Source of the DNA: Streptomyces griseoflavus
GTDB taxonomy: Bacteria; Actinomycetota; Actinomycetes; Streptomycetales; Streptomycetaceae
Length of the DNA: 64,000 nt
Direction of reading: 5' to 3'
NCBI RefSeq assembly: GCF_014649995.1
Contig: NZ_BMUC01000022.1
Span: 1 to 64,000 of the forward strand
The notes under the pieces are model-generated. The model was given only the letters and a program-made list of their open reading frames with translations. It had not been told where the DNA came from and made no database searches. The position numbers and the translations under genes were made by a program. Shown piece after piece: positions 26,955 through 36,461 of the stretch (its first letter is position 1; each line of letters starts with the position of its first letter).

Positions 26955-29086
26955 GAGGTCGTGTCGCCTTCCGGGGTCGCGGGGGTGGGTCGTGCTTCGG
27001 GGGTCGGGTCGGAGGTCGTGGGCGTGTCGCCGGGGCCGGCGGCGTCCGCGGTGGTGCCGCTGTCCGGGTCGGCCGTGTCGTCCGGGGTGGGGGCGCGGAC
27101 GGCCTGGCGGAAACTGCTGAAGCGGGCGGTGCGGGCCCTGGTCTCCTCGGCCGTCGGGGCGGGCCGGGGGGCGGCGGGACGGCCGCTGCCGGAACGCGTG
27201 CGCTCGGCCTCGGCGAGGGTCCGGCCCCGGCGGCGGCGGGGCAGCACCAGGGGCGCGGCAGCCTCGCCGTCCGGGGCGGGGGACTCGTGGGTGGGAACCG
27301 GGTCGGGGTCGAGGTCGGACCCCGCGCGGGACGCCGCGTAGGAGACGCCGGCGTGGTCGCCGTCCCGGGACGCGGACCGCTCCGCGGGCGCGGTGCCGGC
27401 GCCGGCACCGGCCGTGGCGCCGCCGCTGTGCGCGGTGGCGTGGGTGGTCTCCGGTTCCGGCCGGGCTGGGGCGGTGCCGGCGGTGGTCGCCGGGGCGCCG
27501 TACCGGGTGCCGTTGCGGCGCTGGGGGAGGCCGGTGACCGTGGCGTCCGCCGCGTCCGCCGCGTCCGTCGTGTCCGTCGTGTTCGCGGGGGTGGCGTGGG
27601 AGTCCGCCGGGGACTTCGGGGCCGGCGAGGACGCCGGGGCCGTGGCGGCCGACGGGGTCGTGCGGCTCGGTGCGGCGGCGGCCGCCGGGAGCGGGGCGGC
27701 GGGGGCCGCGTCCGCCGGGACGAGGATGTCCTGCGGTACGAGCATCAGCACGCCCGTGCCGCCGCGGGCCGAGGGACGGTAGGACACCCGCAGCCCGTAC
27801 CGCCGGGCCAGCCGGCCGACGACGGCGAGGCCCAGCCGGGTGCCGGTCAGACCACCGAGTCCGGCGGTCTCGCCGGAGACCGCGCGCTCGGCGCGGCGCA
27901 GCTGCGCCTCGCCCATGACGAGGCCGCTGTCCTCGACGGACACGATGACGCCGGCCGGGACCTCCTCGACGTACACGTGGACCTCGGCGGTCGGCGGCGA
28001 GAAGTTCGCGGCGTTGTCGAGGAGTTCGGCGAGCGCGTGCATCACGCCCTCGGCGGCGTGACCCGCGACGGCGGTGTCGCTGGCGGAGTGGACGCGGACC
28101 CGCTGGTAGCCGCTGATCCGCCCCATGGCGCCGCGCAGGATCGACTCCATGGCGATCGGCCGGGCCCAGCGGCGGCCGGAGCGGGCGCCGGTGAGGACGG
28201 CGACGGAGTCGGCGAGCCGGCCCGCCTGCGCGGTGCGGTGGTCGAGGTGGAGCAGGTCGGCGAGGACCTCCTCGTCGTGGTGCTTCTCCTCCATCGCGCG
28301 CAGGTCGGCGAGCATGCCGGTGGACAGCGCCTGCATCCGGCCGGCCGCGTTGGCGGTCGCGGACACGGCGGCGGCACGGGCGCCGTTGGCCTCGCGCAGC
28401 CTGGCGGTCAGCCGTTCGTTCTCCTCGCGGAGCCGCCCGGCCTCGGACATCAGCCCGGTCCGCTCCTCGTCCAGCCGCTTCAGCTCGTCGACGTGGTCGC
28501 GGGCCGTCCGGGCGGTGTGGGCGGTGTGCTCCTCGGTGATGAGGCGCAGCTTGGCGGCGTGTTCCTCGGTCAGGCGTTCCAGTTCGGCGGTGTGCGCCGC
28601 GATGAGCCGGGACCGCTCCTCGGCGTGCTCGCGCGCGGACCGCGCCAGGTCGTCGCGGTGCTGCTCGCCGAGCCGGTCGCGTTCGGCGGCCAGGGTCTCG
28701 GCGAGGTGGGCCCGTTCCTGGTCCAGCTCGGCGGAGAGACGGGCGCGTTCGCGGGTGAGTTCACCGGTCAGCCGTTCGTGCTGGCGGCGGGAGTCCTCCG
28801 TCAGCCGGGCCCGTTCCTGGAGCAGCCGGCCGACGTCCTGCGTGACGGATTCCAGCCGGGTCCGCGCCGCGCGCGCCGAGAGCACGGCGTAGGCGGCCGC
28901 GGCGGCGGCCGCGCAGAGCAGCACGGCGGCGACCGTGCCGATCACCACGGTGGCGCCGATCGCCTCCTGAGGGACGAGGAAGACCGCGGCGAGGACGGCG
29001 AGCGCGGCGAGCGCCGCGGTGAGCAGCGGGACGGGCAACAGGCTGCGGGGGGTGGGGCGGTCGCCGGGGAGCAGGGGGGAGGTCAT
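26951..29086 (-). CDS. cvnA: Conservon sensor kinase-like protein CvnA
   Basis: 711-residue membrane sensor. Two N-terminal helices (about residues 18-70) are followed by a very long Arg/Glu-rich coiled coil (about 75-245), a dimerisation region LLHLDHRTAQAGRLADS near residue 280, and a HATPase_c domain with the N-box ELLDNAANFSPP near 355. The last 250 residues are disordered (Pro/Ala/Thr-rich). The coiled coil replaces the extracellular nitrate-sensor-like domain seen in some CvnA proteins, so ligand sensing from outside is doubtful. ATG at 29084-29086 with GAGGA upstream; an in-frame TTG precedes it. First gene of a six-gene overlapping operon. Confidence 0.9.
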   Translation of the reverse strand: MTSPLLPGDRPTPRSLLPVPLLTAALAALAVLAAVFLVPQEAIGATVVIGTVAAVLLCAAAAAAAYAVLSARAARTRLESVTQDVGRLLQERARLTEDSRRQHERLTGELTRERARLSAELDQERAHLAETLAAERDRLGEQHRDDLARSAREHAEERSRLIAAHTAELERLTEEHAAKLRLITEEHTAHTARTARDHVDELKRLDEERTGLMSEAGRLREENERLTARLREANGARAAAVSATANAAGRMQALSTGMLADLRAMEEKHHDEEVLADLLHLDHRTAQAGRLADSVAVLTGARSGRRWARPIAMESILRGAMGRISGYQRVRVHSASDTAVAGHAAEGVMHALAELLDNAANFSPPTAEVHVYVEEVPAGVIVSVEDSGLVMGEAQLRRAERAVSGETAGLGGLTGTRLGLAVVGRLARRYGLRVSYRPSARGGTGVLMLVPQDILVPADAAPAAPLPAAAAAPSRTTPSAATAPASSPAPKSPADSHATPANTTDTTDAADAADATVTGLPQRRNGTRYGAPATTAGTAPARPEPETTHATAHSGGATAGAGAGTAPAERSASRDGDHAGVSYAASRAGSDLDPDPVPTHESPAPDGEAAAPLVLPRRRRGRTLAEAERTRSGSGRPAAPRPAPTAEETRARTARFSSFRQAVRAPTPDDTADPDSGTTADAAGPGDTPTTSDPTPEARPTPATPEGDTTS

Positions 29087-29376
29087 CAATCAGGGTCCTC
29101 GGTCGGGTCCTCGGTCGGTCCGCGGGCGTGCGCCGTCGTGTCTGCGCGGCCCTCGGGCGGGTTCGGTGGGGACGCCGGACCTGATTCTGGGGTCGCTTTT
29201 CCGAACGAGGTCCGACAACTGCGCGCAACTCGCGGTCACTATATGAGAGTTCGTGATCTCCTTGGGAAGATTCAGCAGTCGCAATCGGTAAATCACATGT
29301 TTCCGGCGTGGTGGGGGAGCCGCGGAGCCCGTGCGCCGCCGTCCGCCACCGGTGTCCGCGGAGGCATCCTGAGGAC
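29087..29376. promoter_or_regulatory. Divergent promoter region, conservon operon / FAD dehydrogenase
   Basis: 290 bases without a gene. For the conservon direction, TATAGT (complement of 29236-29241) is a good -10 in an unusually AT-rich patch; no convincing -35 was identified. For the rightward gene no clear promoter was seen; GAGGA at 29371-29375 lies immediately before its ATG. Confidence 0.4.
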
Positions 29377-32241
29377 ATGACGGATCACCGGGAACTGCGG
29401 GCCGGACTGCGCTCCGCCGTGCGCGGCGAGGTCGACTTCTCCGCGACCGCGCGGGCGCTGACCACCATGGACGCCTCCAACTACCGCCGGGTGCCGCTCG
29501 GTGTGGTCGCCCCGCGGGACGTCGACGACGTGGCGGCCGCGCTGTCGGTGTGCCGGACGTACGGCGTCCCCGTGGTGCCGCGCGGCGGCGGCACGTCCAT
29601 CGCCGGCCAGGCGACCGGCACGGGTGTGGTGCTCGACTTCACACGCCACATGAACCGCCTCCTCTCCCTCGACCCCGCGGCCCGCACGGCCGTGGTCCAG
29701 CCGGGACTCGTCCTCGACCGCCTCCAGGAGGCCGCCGCCCCGCACGGCCTGCGGTTCGGCCCGGACCCCTCCACCCACAGCCGCTGCACCCTCGGCGGCA
29801 TGATCGGCAACAACTCCTGCGGCTCCCACTCGGTGGCCTGGGGCACGACGGCCGACAACGTGCGCGAGCTCGCCGTCGTCACCCCGCGCGGGCAACGCCT
29901 GCGCCCCGGCCCGGACTGGTCCGGGGCCCCGGCGGGACTGCGGGACCTGGTGGACGGCGAACTCGCCCGCCTGCGCACGGGCTTCCCCGACCTGCCGCGC
30001 CGCATCTCCGGCTACGCGCTGGACGCCCTGCTGCCCGAGAGGGGCGCCGACGTCGCCCGCTCCCTCTGCGGCTCGGAGGGCACGCTGGGCGTCGTCACGG
30101 AAGCGGTCGTGGACCTCGTACCGGCACCACGCGCCCGGGCGCTCGCCGTGCTGGCGTACGCGGACGAGAGCGGGGCGGCCGAGGCGGCGGCGGGGCTGCT
30201 GCCGCACCGGCCGCTCACCGTGGAGGGCATGGCGGCCGACCTCGTACCGTCCGGCGCGGACCTCCCGCGCGGGGGCGCCTGGCTCTTCGTGGAGACCGGC
30301 GGGGACACCGAGGCGGAGGCCCGCGCCCGGGCGGAGCGCATCGTCCGCGCGGCCGACGTCCTGGACGCCCTCGTGGTCACCGACCCGGCCCGGCAGCGCA
30401 CGCTGTGGCGCATCCGGGAGGACGCGAGCGGTACGGCGACGAGGATGCCCGACGGTACGGAGGCGTGGCCCGGCTGGGAGGACTGCGCGGTGCCGCCCGC
30501 CCGGCTCGGCGCGTACCTGCGGGACTTCCGGGCCCTCATGACGGACCACGGCCTGCGCGGCACCCCCTACGGGCACTTCGGGGACGGCTGCATCCACGTC
30601 CGCGTCGACTTCGACCTGCTGACCGCGCCGGGCATCGCCCGCTTCCGGCGCTTCTCGGAGGAACTGGCCGGCCTGGTCGTCTCCCACGGCGGCTCCCTCT
30701 CCGGCGAACACGGCGACGGCCGGGCCCGCGCCGAACTCCTCCCGCTCATGTACGGCGCCGAGACGGTCGCCCTCTTCGAACGGGTCAAGGCCCTCTGGGA
30801 CCCGGACGACCTGCTCAACCCCGGCATGCTCGTCCGCCCCGAGCCCCTCGACACCGACCTCCGCTTCTCCGTCCTCCCGCGCCGGCCGGTGGACGTCACC
30901 TTCGGCTACCCCGCCGACGCCGGCGACTTCTCGGCGGCGGTCCGCCGCTGCGTGGGCGTCGCCAAGTGCCGCACCACGTCCGTGTCGGGGCCGGCGGTGA
31001 TGTGCCCGTCGTTCCGGGCGACGGGCGAGGAGGAGCACTCCACGCGCGGGCGCGCCCGCCTGCTGCACGAGATGCTCGCGGGTGAGCTGGTGACCGACGG
31101 CTGGCGCTCCCCGGAGGTCCGCGACGCCCTCGACCTGTGCCTGTCCTGCAAGGGCTGCCGCTCCGACTGCCCGGTCGGGGTCGACATGGCCACCTACAAG
31201 GCGGAGTTCCTCCACCACCACTACGCGGGCCGCCGCCGCCCCGCCGCCCACTACGCCATGGGCCGGCTGCCGCGGTGGCTGGACTGGGTGGCGCGCACGA
31301 GGTCGGCCGGGCCGGTCAACGCGCTGGCCTCCGTGCGCCCGTTGGCGCGGGCGGCGAAACGGCTGGGCGGGATCGCGGCGGAGCGGGAGATCCCCCGGCT
31401 GGCGGGGGAGACGTTCACGCGCTGGTGGCGGGGGCGGGCGGCTCCCCCGGGCGACGGCACCCTGGTCGTCCTCTGGCCGGACACCTTCACCGAACACCTC
31501 TCACCGTCGGTGGGCCGGGCGGCCGTACGGGTCCTGGAGGCGGCGGGCCTGCGGGTGGCGCTGCCCCCGACCCTGCGGCCGGGCGGACCGGTGGGCGATG
31601 CCCGCTCCCGCTCCGCCCTGTCCCTGCTGACGGCCCGCAGGGCCCGGGTCTGCTGCGGCCTCACCTACATCTCCACGGGCCAGCTCGACCACGCCCGTAC
31701 GGTCCTCACCCGCACCCTCGACCTCCTGGAACCGGTCCTCGCCACCGACGCCCCCCTCGTCGTCCTGGAACCGGGCTGCGCGGCGACCCTGCGCACGGAC
31801 GCCCCGGAACTCCTCCACGACGACCCCCGCGCGGCCCGGCTCGCCGCCCGCGTCCTCACCTTCGCCGAAACCCTGGAGCGGCACGCCCCCGACTGGACCC
31901 CACCGCCGGTGAACCGTCCCGTCACCGGCCAGACCCACTGCCACCAGCACGCGGTCCTGGGCGAGGACCCCGACCGCCGGCTCCGCGCGGCGGCCGGCCT
32001 CACCGGCGACCTGGCGGGCGGCTGCTGCGGCCTGGCCGGCAACTTCGGCTTCGAGAAGGGCCACTACGAGATCTCGGCCGCCTGCGCCGAGGACCAGCTC
32101 CTGCCGGCGGTGCGCGAGGCCCCGGCCGAGGCCGTCGTCCTGGCCGACGGCTTCTCCTGCCGGACCCAACTGGACCACCTCGCGGGCGTCCGGGGCCGCC
32201 ACCTGGCGGAGGTCCTGGCGGCGGCACTCGACGACGAGTGA
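29377..32241 (+). CDS. FAD-linked 2-hydroxyacid dehydrogenase with Fe-S and CCG domains
   Basis: 954-residue multidomain flavoprotein of the D-lactate/D-2-hydroxyglutarate dehydrogenase type (YdiJ-like). Order: FAD_binding_4 (PRGGGTSIAGQ, about residues 68-78), FAD-oxidase C-terminal domain (GGSLSGEHGDGRARAELL), a ferredoxin-like 4Fe-4S site (CLSCKGCRSDCPVG, about 587-600) and two CCG cysteine-rich repeats (CCGLTYISTG, LEPGCAA; GGCCGLAGNFGFEKGHYE). It should oxidise a 2-hydroxyacid and pass electrons through the iron-sulfur part to the respiratory chain. Start ATG at 29377 is just behind GAGGA; upstream in-frame codons are not supported. Monocistronic. The exact substrate cannot be read from sequence. 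Confidence 0.9.
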   Translation: MTDHRELRAGLRSAVRGEVDFSATARALTTMDASNYRRVPLGVVAPRDVDDVAAALSVCRTYGVPVVPRGGGTSIAGQATGTGVVLDFTRHMNRLLSLDPAARTAVVQPGLVLDRLQEAAAPHGLRFGPDPSTHSRCTLGGMIGNNSCGSHSVAWGTTADNVRELAVVTPRGQRLRPGPDWSGAPAGLRDLVDGELARLRTGFPDLPRRISGYALDALLPERGADVARSLCGSEGTLGVVTEAVVDLVPAPRARALAVLAYADESGAAEAAAGLLPHRPLTVEGMAADLVPSGADLPRGGAWLFVETGGDTEAEARARAERIVRAADVLDALVVTDPARQRTLWRIREDASGTATRMPDGTEAWPGWEDCAVPPARLGAYLRDFRALMTDHGLRGTPYGHFGDGCIHVRVDFDLLTAPGIARFRRFSEELAGLVVSHGGSLSGEHGDGRARAELLPLMYGAETVALFERVKALWDPDDLLNPGMLVRPEPLDTDLRFSVLPRRPVDVTFGYPADAGDFSAAVRRCVGVAKCRTTSVSGPAVMCPSFRATGEEEHSTRGRARLLHEMLAGELVTDGWRSPEVRDALDLCLSCKGCRSDCPVGVDMATYKAEFLHHHYAGRRRPAAHYAMGRLPRWLDWVARTRSAGPVNALASVRPLARAAKRLGGIAAEREIPRLAGETFTRWWRGRAAPPGDGTLVVLWPDTFTEHLSPSVGRAAVRVLEAAGLRVALPPTLRPGGPVGDARSRSALSLLTARRARVCCGLTYISTGQLDHARTVLTRTLDLLEPVLATDAPLVVLEPGCAATLRTDAPELLHDDPRAARLAARVLTFAETLERHAPDWTPPPVNRPVTGQTHCHQHAVLGEDPDRRLRAAAGLTGDLAGGCCGLAGNFGFEKGHYEISAACAEDQLLPAVREAPAEAVVLADGFSCRTQLDHLAGVRGRHLAEVLAAALDDE

Positions 32242-32406
32242 GCAGCCGCGGTCAGGATGTCCGCGCCGCCCGGCCACGCGTCGCGCGGGCCCAGCGTGCT
32301 TTCCGTGACGAGTGCATGTTCCTGGCGGTGATTGCTGGCTAGAGTCGTCCCGTTACAGATGGTTGCGGGGGCAACCAAAGCGCGCCTTGGGGAGGGCCTG
32401 CAGCAC

Positions 32407-34467
32407 ATGAGTCGTCGTTCCACCGGTTTCGTCGGCGTCTGGGCCGAGATGCAACGGCAGCAGCAGCGGCAACTGGAAGCCGAAGCCAGACGGCGCCGAC
32501 AGCAGGAACAGCAAGCGCGGGCGTATCAGCGGCGAGCCGACCGGAGCCATCGCGAGTACCGGCAGGCGGAGGCCCGGCGCCGCACGGAGGAACTGGACGC
32601 ACAGGTCGCATCGCTGCAGGGTCTCCTCGCCGCGGGCTGCCGGGCTCCGGCCTTCAGGGCCGCTTCCCTCCTGCGGCCCGAGGAAGTCCAGCCCTTCGCT
32701 CCGGGGCCCCTGGCGCAGCCCGTCCCCATGCCGGACTTCCAGCACTACCAGACCCAGAGCGGTTGGACCGCGAACCGCCGGGCCCAGGCACAGGCGGAAG
32801 CGAGGGCCCGCTTCGAGCGGGACTGGCAGGCTGCCCAGGCAGCAGAGGCCCACCGGCTGCAACAGCTGGCGTCGTACCAGCGGGAGTACCAGCGGTGGGC
32901 CGACGCCCAGCTGGCCGAGGTACGCCGGCACAACGCCGGCGTCGTCGCGACGACGGACGGTGTACGGCGCCGGGACCCCGACTCCGTGATCGAGTACTTC
33001 TCCGCGGCGCTCTACGCCTCGACAGCCTGGCCCGAAGGCTTCCCACGCCAGGTGGCGGCGGCCTACGACCCGGACGCCGGGCAACTGGTACTGGACTGGG
33101 AGCTGCCCGCCTACGGCGTCGTACCGGACATCAAGGCAGTGCGGTACCTGTCCGGTACGGACGAGGAGAAGGAGACGCCCCGGCCGGTGAGTCAGCGCCG
33201 TGCCCTGTACCGGGAGATCCTGGCCCAGTCCATGTTGTTGGTGCTGCACGAGCTGTTCGCCGCGGAAGAGCTGGGTGCGCTCGACTCGGTGGCCCTGAAC
33301 GGGTTCGTCGACGGGCACGACCCCACGACGGGCCGGCCCGGCCACATCTTCCTCGCGACCGTCATGGCCTCGCGTCCTTCGTTTCTCGACCTGCACCTGG
33401 CGCAGGTGGACGCGGGGAGTTGCCTGGCCGACGCGCTTCGCGGGCAGCTCTCGGCCCGACCGGACCAGCTCGCGCCAGTACGGCCGGGCAGGCGGCCGCC
33501 GGACGTCGGGAACCGCGTCGTCGCCCATGGCGGCGACGCGGAACCGGACCTGTTCGCCATGGACCCGATCGCCTTCGAAGGGCTGGTCGCCGACCTGTTC
33601 CGGGCCATGGGCATGCAGGCGGTGACCACGCAGCGCTCCAACGACGGCGGTGTGGACGTCGACGCACTGGATCCCACACCGATCCGGGGCGGCAAGATCG
33701 TCGTGCAGGTGAAGCGCTACCGCAACACGGTGCCGCCGACCGCGGTGCGCGACCTGTACGGAACCGTGCAGGACGCCGGTGCCAACAAGGGCGTCCTCGT
33801 CACGACGTCGGGCTTCGGCCCCGGCTCCCACACCTTCGCCAACGGCAAGCCGCTGGAACTCGTCTCGGGGCCCGAACTCGTCGACCTGCTGCACCGTCAC
33901 GGGCTCAGCGGCCGGCTGAACGAGGGCGGTCGGCAGCTCCCGGCACAGCCGACGCCCGCGGGGCCCGACGTCCGGCTGCCCGACGACTACAACATCTTGG
34001 GCATGTCGTGGTCGGGAGGCGTCGCCTTGGACGTGTGCGCCCTCGTCTGTCGCGGCAACCGGGTCCTCAGTGACGACCACTTCGTCTTCTTCAACAACCC
34101 CGCGACGCCGGACGGCACTGTGCGCGCGCTTCCCGCCACCGCACCTGACAAGGCCGCGGTCTGCGTCTCCTTCGACGGGTTGCCCGAGGACGCCGACCGG
34201 TTCGTGCTCGTGGCCGCCATCGACCCCGAGGTCAACCCCGACGCCGACCTCGCGGGCTTCACCGATGCCCGTATCCGCCTGCTCGACCCGGGGATGGCCG
34301 AGCTGGGGCAGCTGGAGGTCTCCGACGGCCGGTCGCAGGAGACGGCACTGGTGCTCGGCTCGTTCCGCAGGAGGGCGAACGGGGACTGGGACTTCGTACT
34401 GGGCGGCAAGGGCTACACGGGCGGTTTGGAGGAACTGGTGCAGGACTTCGGCATCGAGGTGCGGTAG
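32407..34467 (+). CDS. Mrr-like restriction endonuclease domain fused to a TerD domain
   Basis: 686-residue fusion with four parts. (1) Residues about 10-190: Gln/Arg/Ala-rich coiled coil. (2) About 190-375: a folded region I do not recognise (RDPDSVIEYFSAALYAS; AYDPDAGQLVLDWELP). (3) About 380-510: an Mrr-type nuclease domain with FEGLVADLFRAMG, catalytic Asp417 or Asp419 (GGVDVDA) and Q434-V-K436 (IVVQVKRY), the D...QxK signature. (4) About 525-686: a TerD domain, with SWSGGVALDVCALVCRGNRV and SDDHFVFFNN...PDGTV, normally a Ca2+-binding stress module. No methylase or helicase gene is adjacent, so it could be a methylation-directed or stress-triggered nuclease. Start ATG 32407; separated from neighbours by 165 and 214 bases. 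Domain calls are firm; function is inference. Confidence 0.85.
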   Translation: MSRRSTGFVGVWAEMQRQQQRQLEAEARRRRQQEQQARAYQRRADRSHREYRQAEARRRTEELDAQVASLQGLLAAGCRAPAFRAASLLRPEEVQPFAPGPLAQPVPMPDFQHYQTQSGWTANRRAQAQAEARARFERDWQAAQAAEAHRLQQLASYQREYQRWADAQLAEVRRHNAGVVATTDGVRRRDPDSVIEYFSAALYASTAWPEGFPRQVAAAYDPDAGQLVLDWELPAYGVVPDIKAVRYLSGTDEEKETPRPVSQRRALYREILAQSMLLVLHELFAAEELGALDSVALNGFVDGHDPTTGRPGHIFLATVMASRPSFLDLHLAQVDAGSCLADALRGQLSARPDQLAPVRPGRRPPDVGNRVVAHGGDAEPDLFAMDPIAFEGLVADLFRAMGMQAVTTQRSNDGGVDVDALDPTPIRGGKIVVQVKRYRNTVPPTAVRDLYGTVQDAGANKGVLVTTSGFGPGSHTFANGKPLELVSGPELVDLLHRHGLSGRLNEGGRQLPAQPTPAGPDVRLPDDYNILGMSWSGGVALDVCALVCRGNRVLSDDHFVFFNNPATPDGTVRALPATAPDKAAVCVSFDGLPEDADRFVLVAAIDPEVNPDADLAGFTDARIRLLDPGMAELGQLEVSDGRSQETALVLGSFRRRANGDWDFVLGGKGYTGGLEELVQDFGIEVR

Positions 34468-34681
34468 GTCCGACGGGTGCGCGGCCTCGGTCCGCAGCAG
34501 GTGGTCACCGGCATGGACCCGCTGCCGGGGGCACCCGCGGATTCCGTGGGCTCACGGCGTCGGCCGGGCGACAGACGGGACCGGACACCGGGCCGTAGCC
34601 GACCCGAGTCTCCCCGCGGAGGTCATGCACCAGCGTCCGACGCCCTGGGCGTCCCCCGCCGAGCCGGTGCCGCCCGTGGCG

Positions 34682-35203
34682 TCAGGGAGTCGTCTCGCCC
34701 CGTATCAGCGGGCCGCAGGCCGGCTGTGCGCCCTCCGGGAGGTCGTCCGGGCGGCACCAGCGGGCCTCCAGGATCTCGAACGGGTCCAGGCGCAGGTCGC
34801 CGCCCAGCAGGCGGGCCTCGAAGGCGACCTCCATGCGGGTGCGCAGGCCGCTGTTCAGCATGACCAGGCGGCCCACCTCCACGTCGAGGCCGGTCTCCTC
34901 CCTGACCTCGCGCACCACGGTGTCCCGGAAGTCCTCGCCCTTGCGGGCGAAGCCGCTCGGCAGGCCCCACTGGCGGCCCGGCGGCCACATCCGGTGCCGG
35001 AGCAGCAGCACCCGCCCCTCGTCGTCGCGCACCACGCCGGTCACACCGACCACGAACTTGGCGTGCAGCAGCCACATGACGCGGGGCTGCACGGGGCGCA
35101 GGAGCCGCCAGAGACGGACAAGGACTCGTCGCACAGGGCCTCGGAGATGAGTGGGAACGGACGCGGGTGGCACCAGGGGAAACGGTACCCGGCGGGGGTC
35201 CAC
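34682..35203 (-). CDS. Nudix hydrolase
   Basis: 173-residue (or shorter) Nudix hydrolase. The Nudix box Gx5Ex7REUxEEx is complete: GFARKGEDFRDTVVREVREETGL. Flanking strands VGVTGVVRDDEGRVLLLRHR and FEARLLGGDLRLDPFEILEARW are typical. An Arg-rich amphipathic N-terminus (RRVLVRLWRLLRPVQPRVMWLL) suggests membrane proximity. Start uncertain: GTG at 35201-35203 is used; GTG codons further in could also serve. It is convergent with the nuclease-TerD gene and divergent from the exporter gene. Substrate unknown. Confidence 0.82.
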   Translation of the reverse strand: MDPRRVPFPLVPPASVPTHLRGPVRRVLVRLWRLLRPVQPRVMWLLHAKFVVGVTGVVRDDEGRVLLLRHRMWPPGRQWGLPSGFARKGEDFRDTVVREVREETGLDVEVGRLVMLNSGLRTRMEVAFEARLLGGDLRLDPFEILEARWCRPDDLPEGAQPACGPLIRGETTP

Positions 35204-35370
35204 GGGGCGGACGGAGTTGACCGGGGCGGGCCGGTGGCCGCATCGTCAGGTCTATAACCGTTTCACGGTACTGACGAAGTCCAATACGGTGGACCGGACA
35301 GTTCAGTGAGACGTGCACTCGCGTGCAGCAGGCACGTGTGTACCCCGACGTCCCCGGAAGGCACGGCCCC

Positions 35371-36324
35371 GTGACCACCCCCAGCGCCGCCACACCGTCC
35401 ACCGCGCCCGTGACGGCTCCCGCCTCCGCGTCCACGCCGGCCGGCGCCCCGCGCCGGCGCGGATCGCTGGGCCCGGTCGGGCTGGTGCTCGCCGGCGGGG
35501 TCTCCGTGCAGTTCGGCGGGGCGCTGGCGGTGACGCTGATGCCGCGGGCCGGGGCGCTCGGGGTGGTGACACTGCGGCTGCTGGTCGCGGCGATCGTGCT
35601 GATGGTGCTGTGCCGGCCGAGGCTGCGCGGCCACTCGCGCGCCGACTGGGGCACGGTGATCGTCTTCGGTGTCGCCATGGCCGCGATGAACGGGCTGTTC
35701 TACCAGTCCGTCGCCCGCATCCCGCTCGGCCCGGCCGTCACCCTGGAGGTGCTCGGCCCGCTCACGCTGTCCGTGCTCGCGTCCCGGCGGGCGATCAACC
35801 TCGTGTGGGCCGCCCTCGCCCTCGCCGGCGTGTTCCTCCTCGGGGGCGGAGGCTTCGGCAGCCTCGACCCGGTGGGCGTCGCCTTCGCACTGGGCGCCGG
35901 CGCCATGTGGGCGGCGTACATCGTCTTCAGCGCGCGTACGGGCCGCCGCTTCCCGCAGGCGGACGGGCTCGCCCTTGCGATGGGCGTCGCGGCGGTCCTC
36001 TTCCTGCCGCTGGGCATCGCCGAGTCCGGTACGAAGCTCCTCGACCCGACGATCCTCGCCCTGGGCGCGGCGGTCGCGGTGCTGTCCTCCGTACTGCCGT
36101 ACACCCTCGAACTCCTCGCCCTGCGCAGCCTGCCCGCCTCCACCTTCGCCATCCTGATGAGCCTCGAACCGGCCCTCGCCGCGGCCGCCGGCTTCCTCAT
36201 CCTCGACCAGGCCCTCTCCACCACCGAGGCCGCCGCCATCGCCCTGGTCATCGCGGCGAGCATGGGGGCGGTGCGGACGCAGGTGGGGCGGGGGAAGGTG
36301 AAGGGGGCCGTCGGCGGTTCCTGA
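35371..36324 (+). CDS. EamA-family (RhtA-like) metabolite exporter
   Basis: 317-residue transporter of the drug/metabolite superfamily with ten membrane helices in two EamA repeats. Landmarks: GVSVQFGGALAVTLMP at the first helix, FGVAMAAMNGLFYQS, VTLEVLGPLTLSVLASR and the second-repeat motif SSVLPYTLELLALRSLPASTFAILMSLEPALA, which is characteristic of RhtA-like threonine/homoserine exporters. Start GTG 35371 is chosen for GGAAGG at 35356-35361, nine bases upstream; an in-frame GTG at 35323 is a less likely alternative. Exported compound not determinable. Confidence 0.85.
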   Translation: MTTPSAATPSTAPVTAPASASTPAGAPRRRGSLGPVGLVLAGGVSVQFGGALAVTLMPRAGALGVVTLRLLVAAIVLMVLCRPRLRGHSRADWGTVIVFGVAMAAMNGLFYQSVARIPLGPAVTLEVLGPLTLSVLASRRAINLVWAALALAGVFLLGGGGFGSLDPVGVAFALGAGAMWAAYIVFSARTGRRFPQADGLALAMGVAAVLFLPLGIAESGTKLLDPTILALGAAVAVLSSVLPYTLELLALRSLPASTFAILMSLEPALAAAAGFLILDQALSTTEAAAIALVIAASMGAVRTQVGRGKVKGAVGGS

Positions 36325-36334
36325 CGGTCAGGTC

Positions 36335-36353
36335 GCCGGCGCACGGCGCCGGC
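36335..36353 (+). terminator. Hairpin after the EamA gene
   Basis: GCCGGCGC at 36335-36342 pairs perfectly with GCGCCGGC at 36346-36353 around a three-base loop, 11 bases after the EamA stop codon. Confidence 0.6.
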
Positions 36354-36461
36354 CACCCTCCCCGGCGGGCCGGCTGCCTGTGACAGCGGTGCGCGCGGCG
36401 TGCCGGCGTGGGCGAACACCGCCAGTGGGCCTGGGGAGGGCGGCACCGCGGGCGCCGCCCG

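Noticed and set aside
23102-29086. Secondary-metabolite cluster around the two P450 genes
   Set aside because: The surrounding genes are cvnABCD; P450 pairs are normal parts of some conservons, and no synthase genes are present.
32407-34467. Type I-III restriction-modification system
   Set aside because: No methyltransferase, specificity or helicase gene within 10 kb; only the fused nuclease is present.
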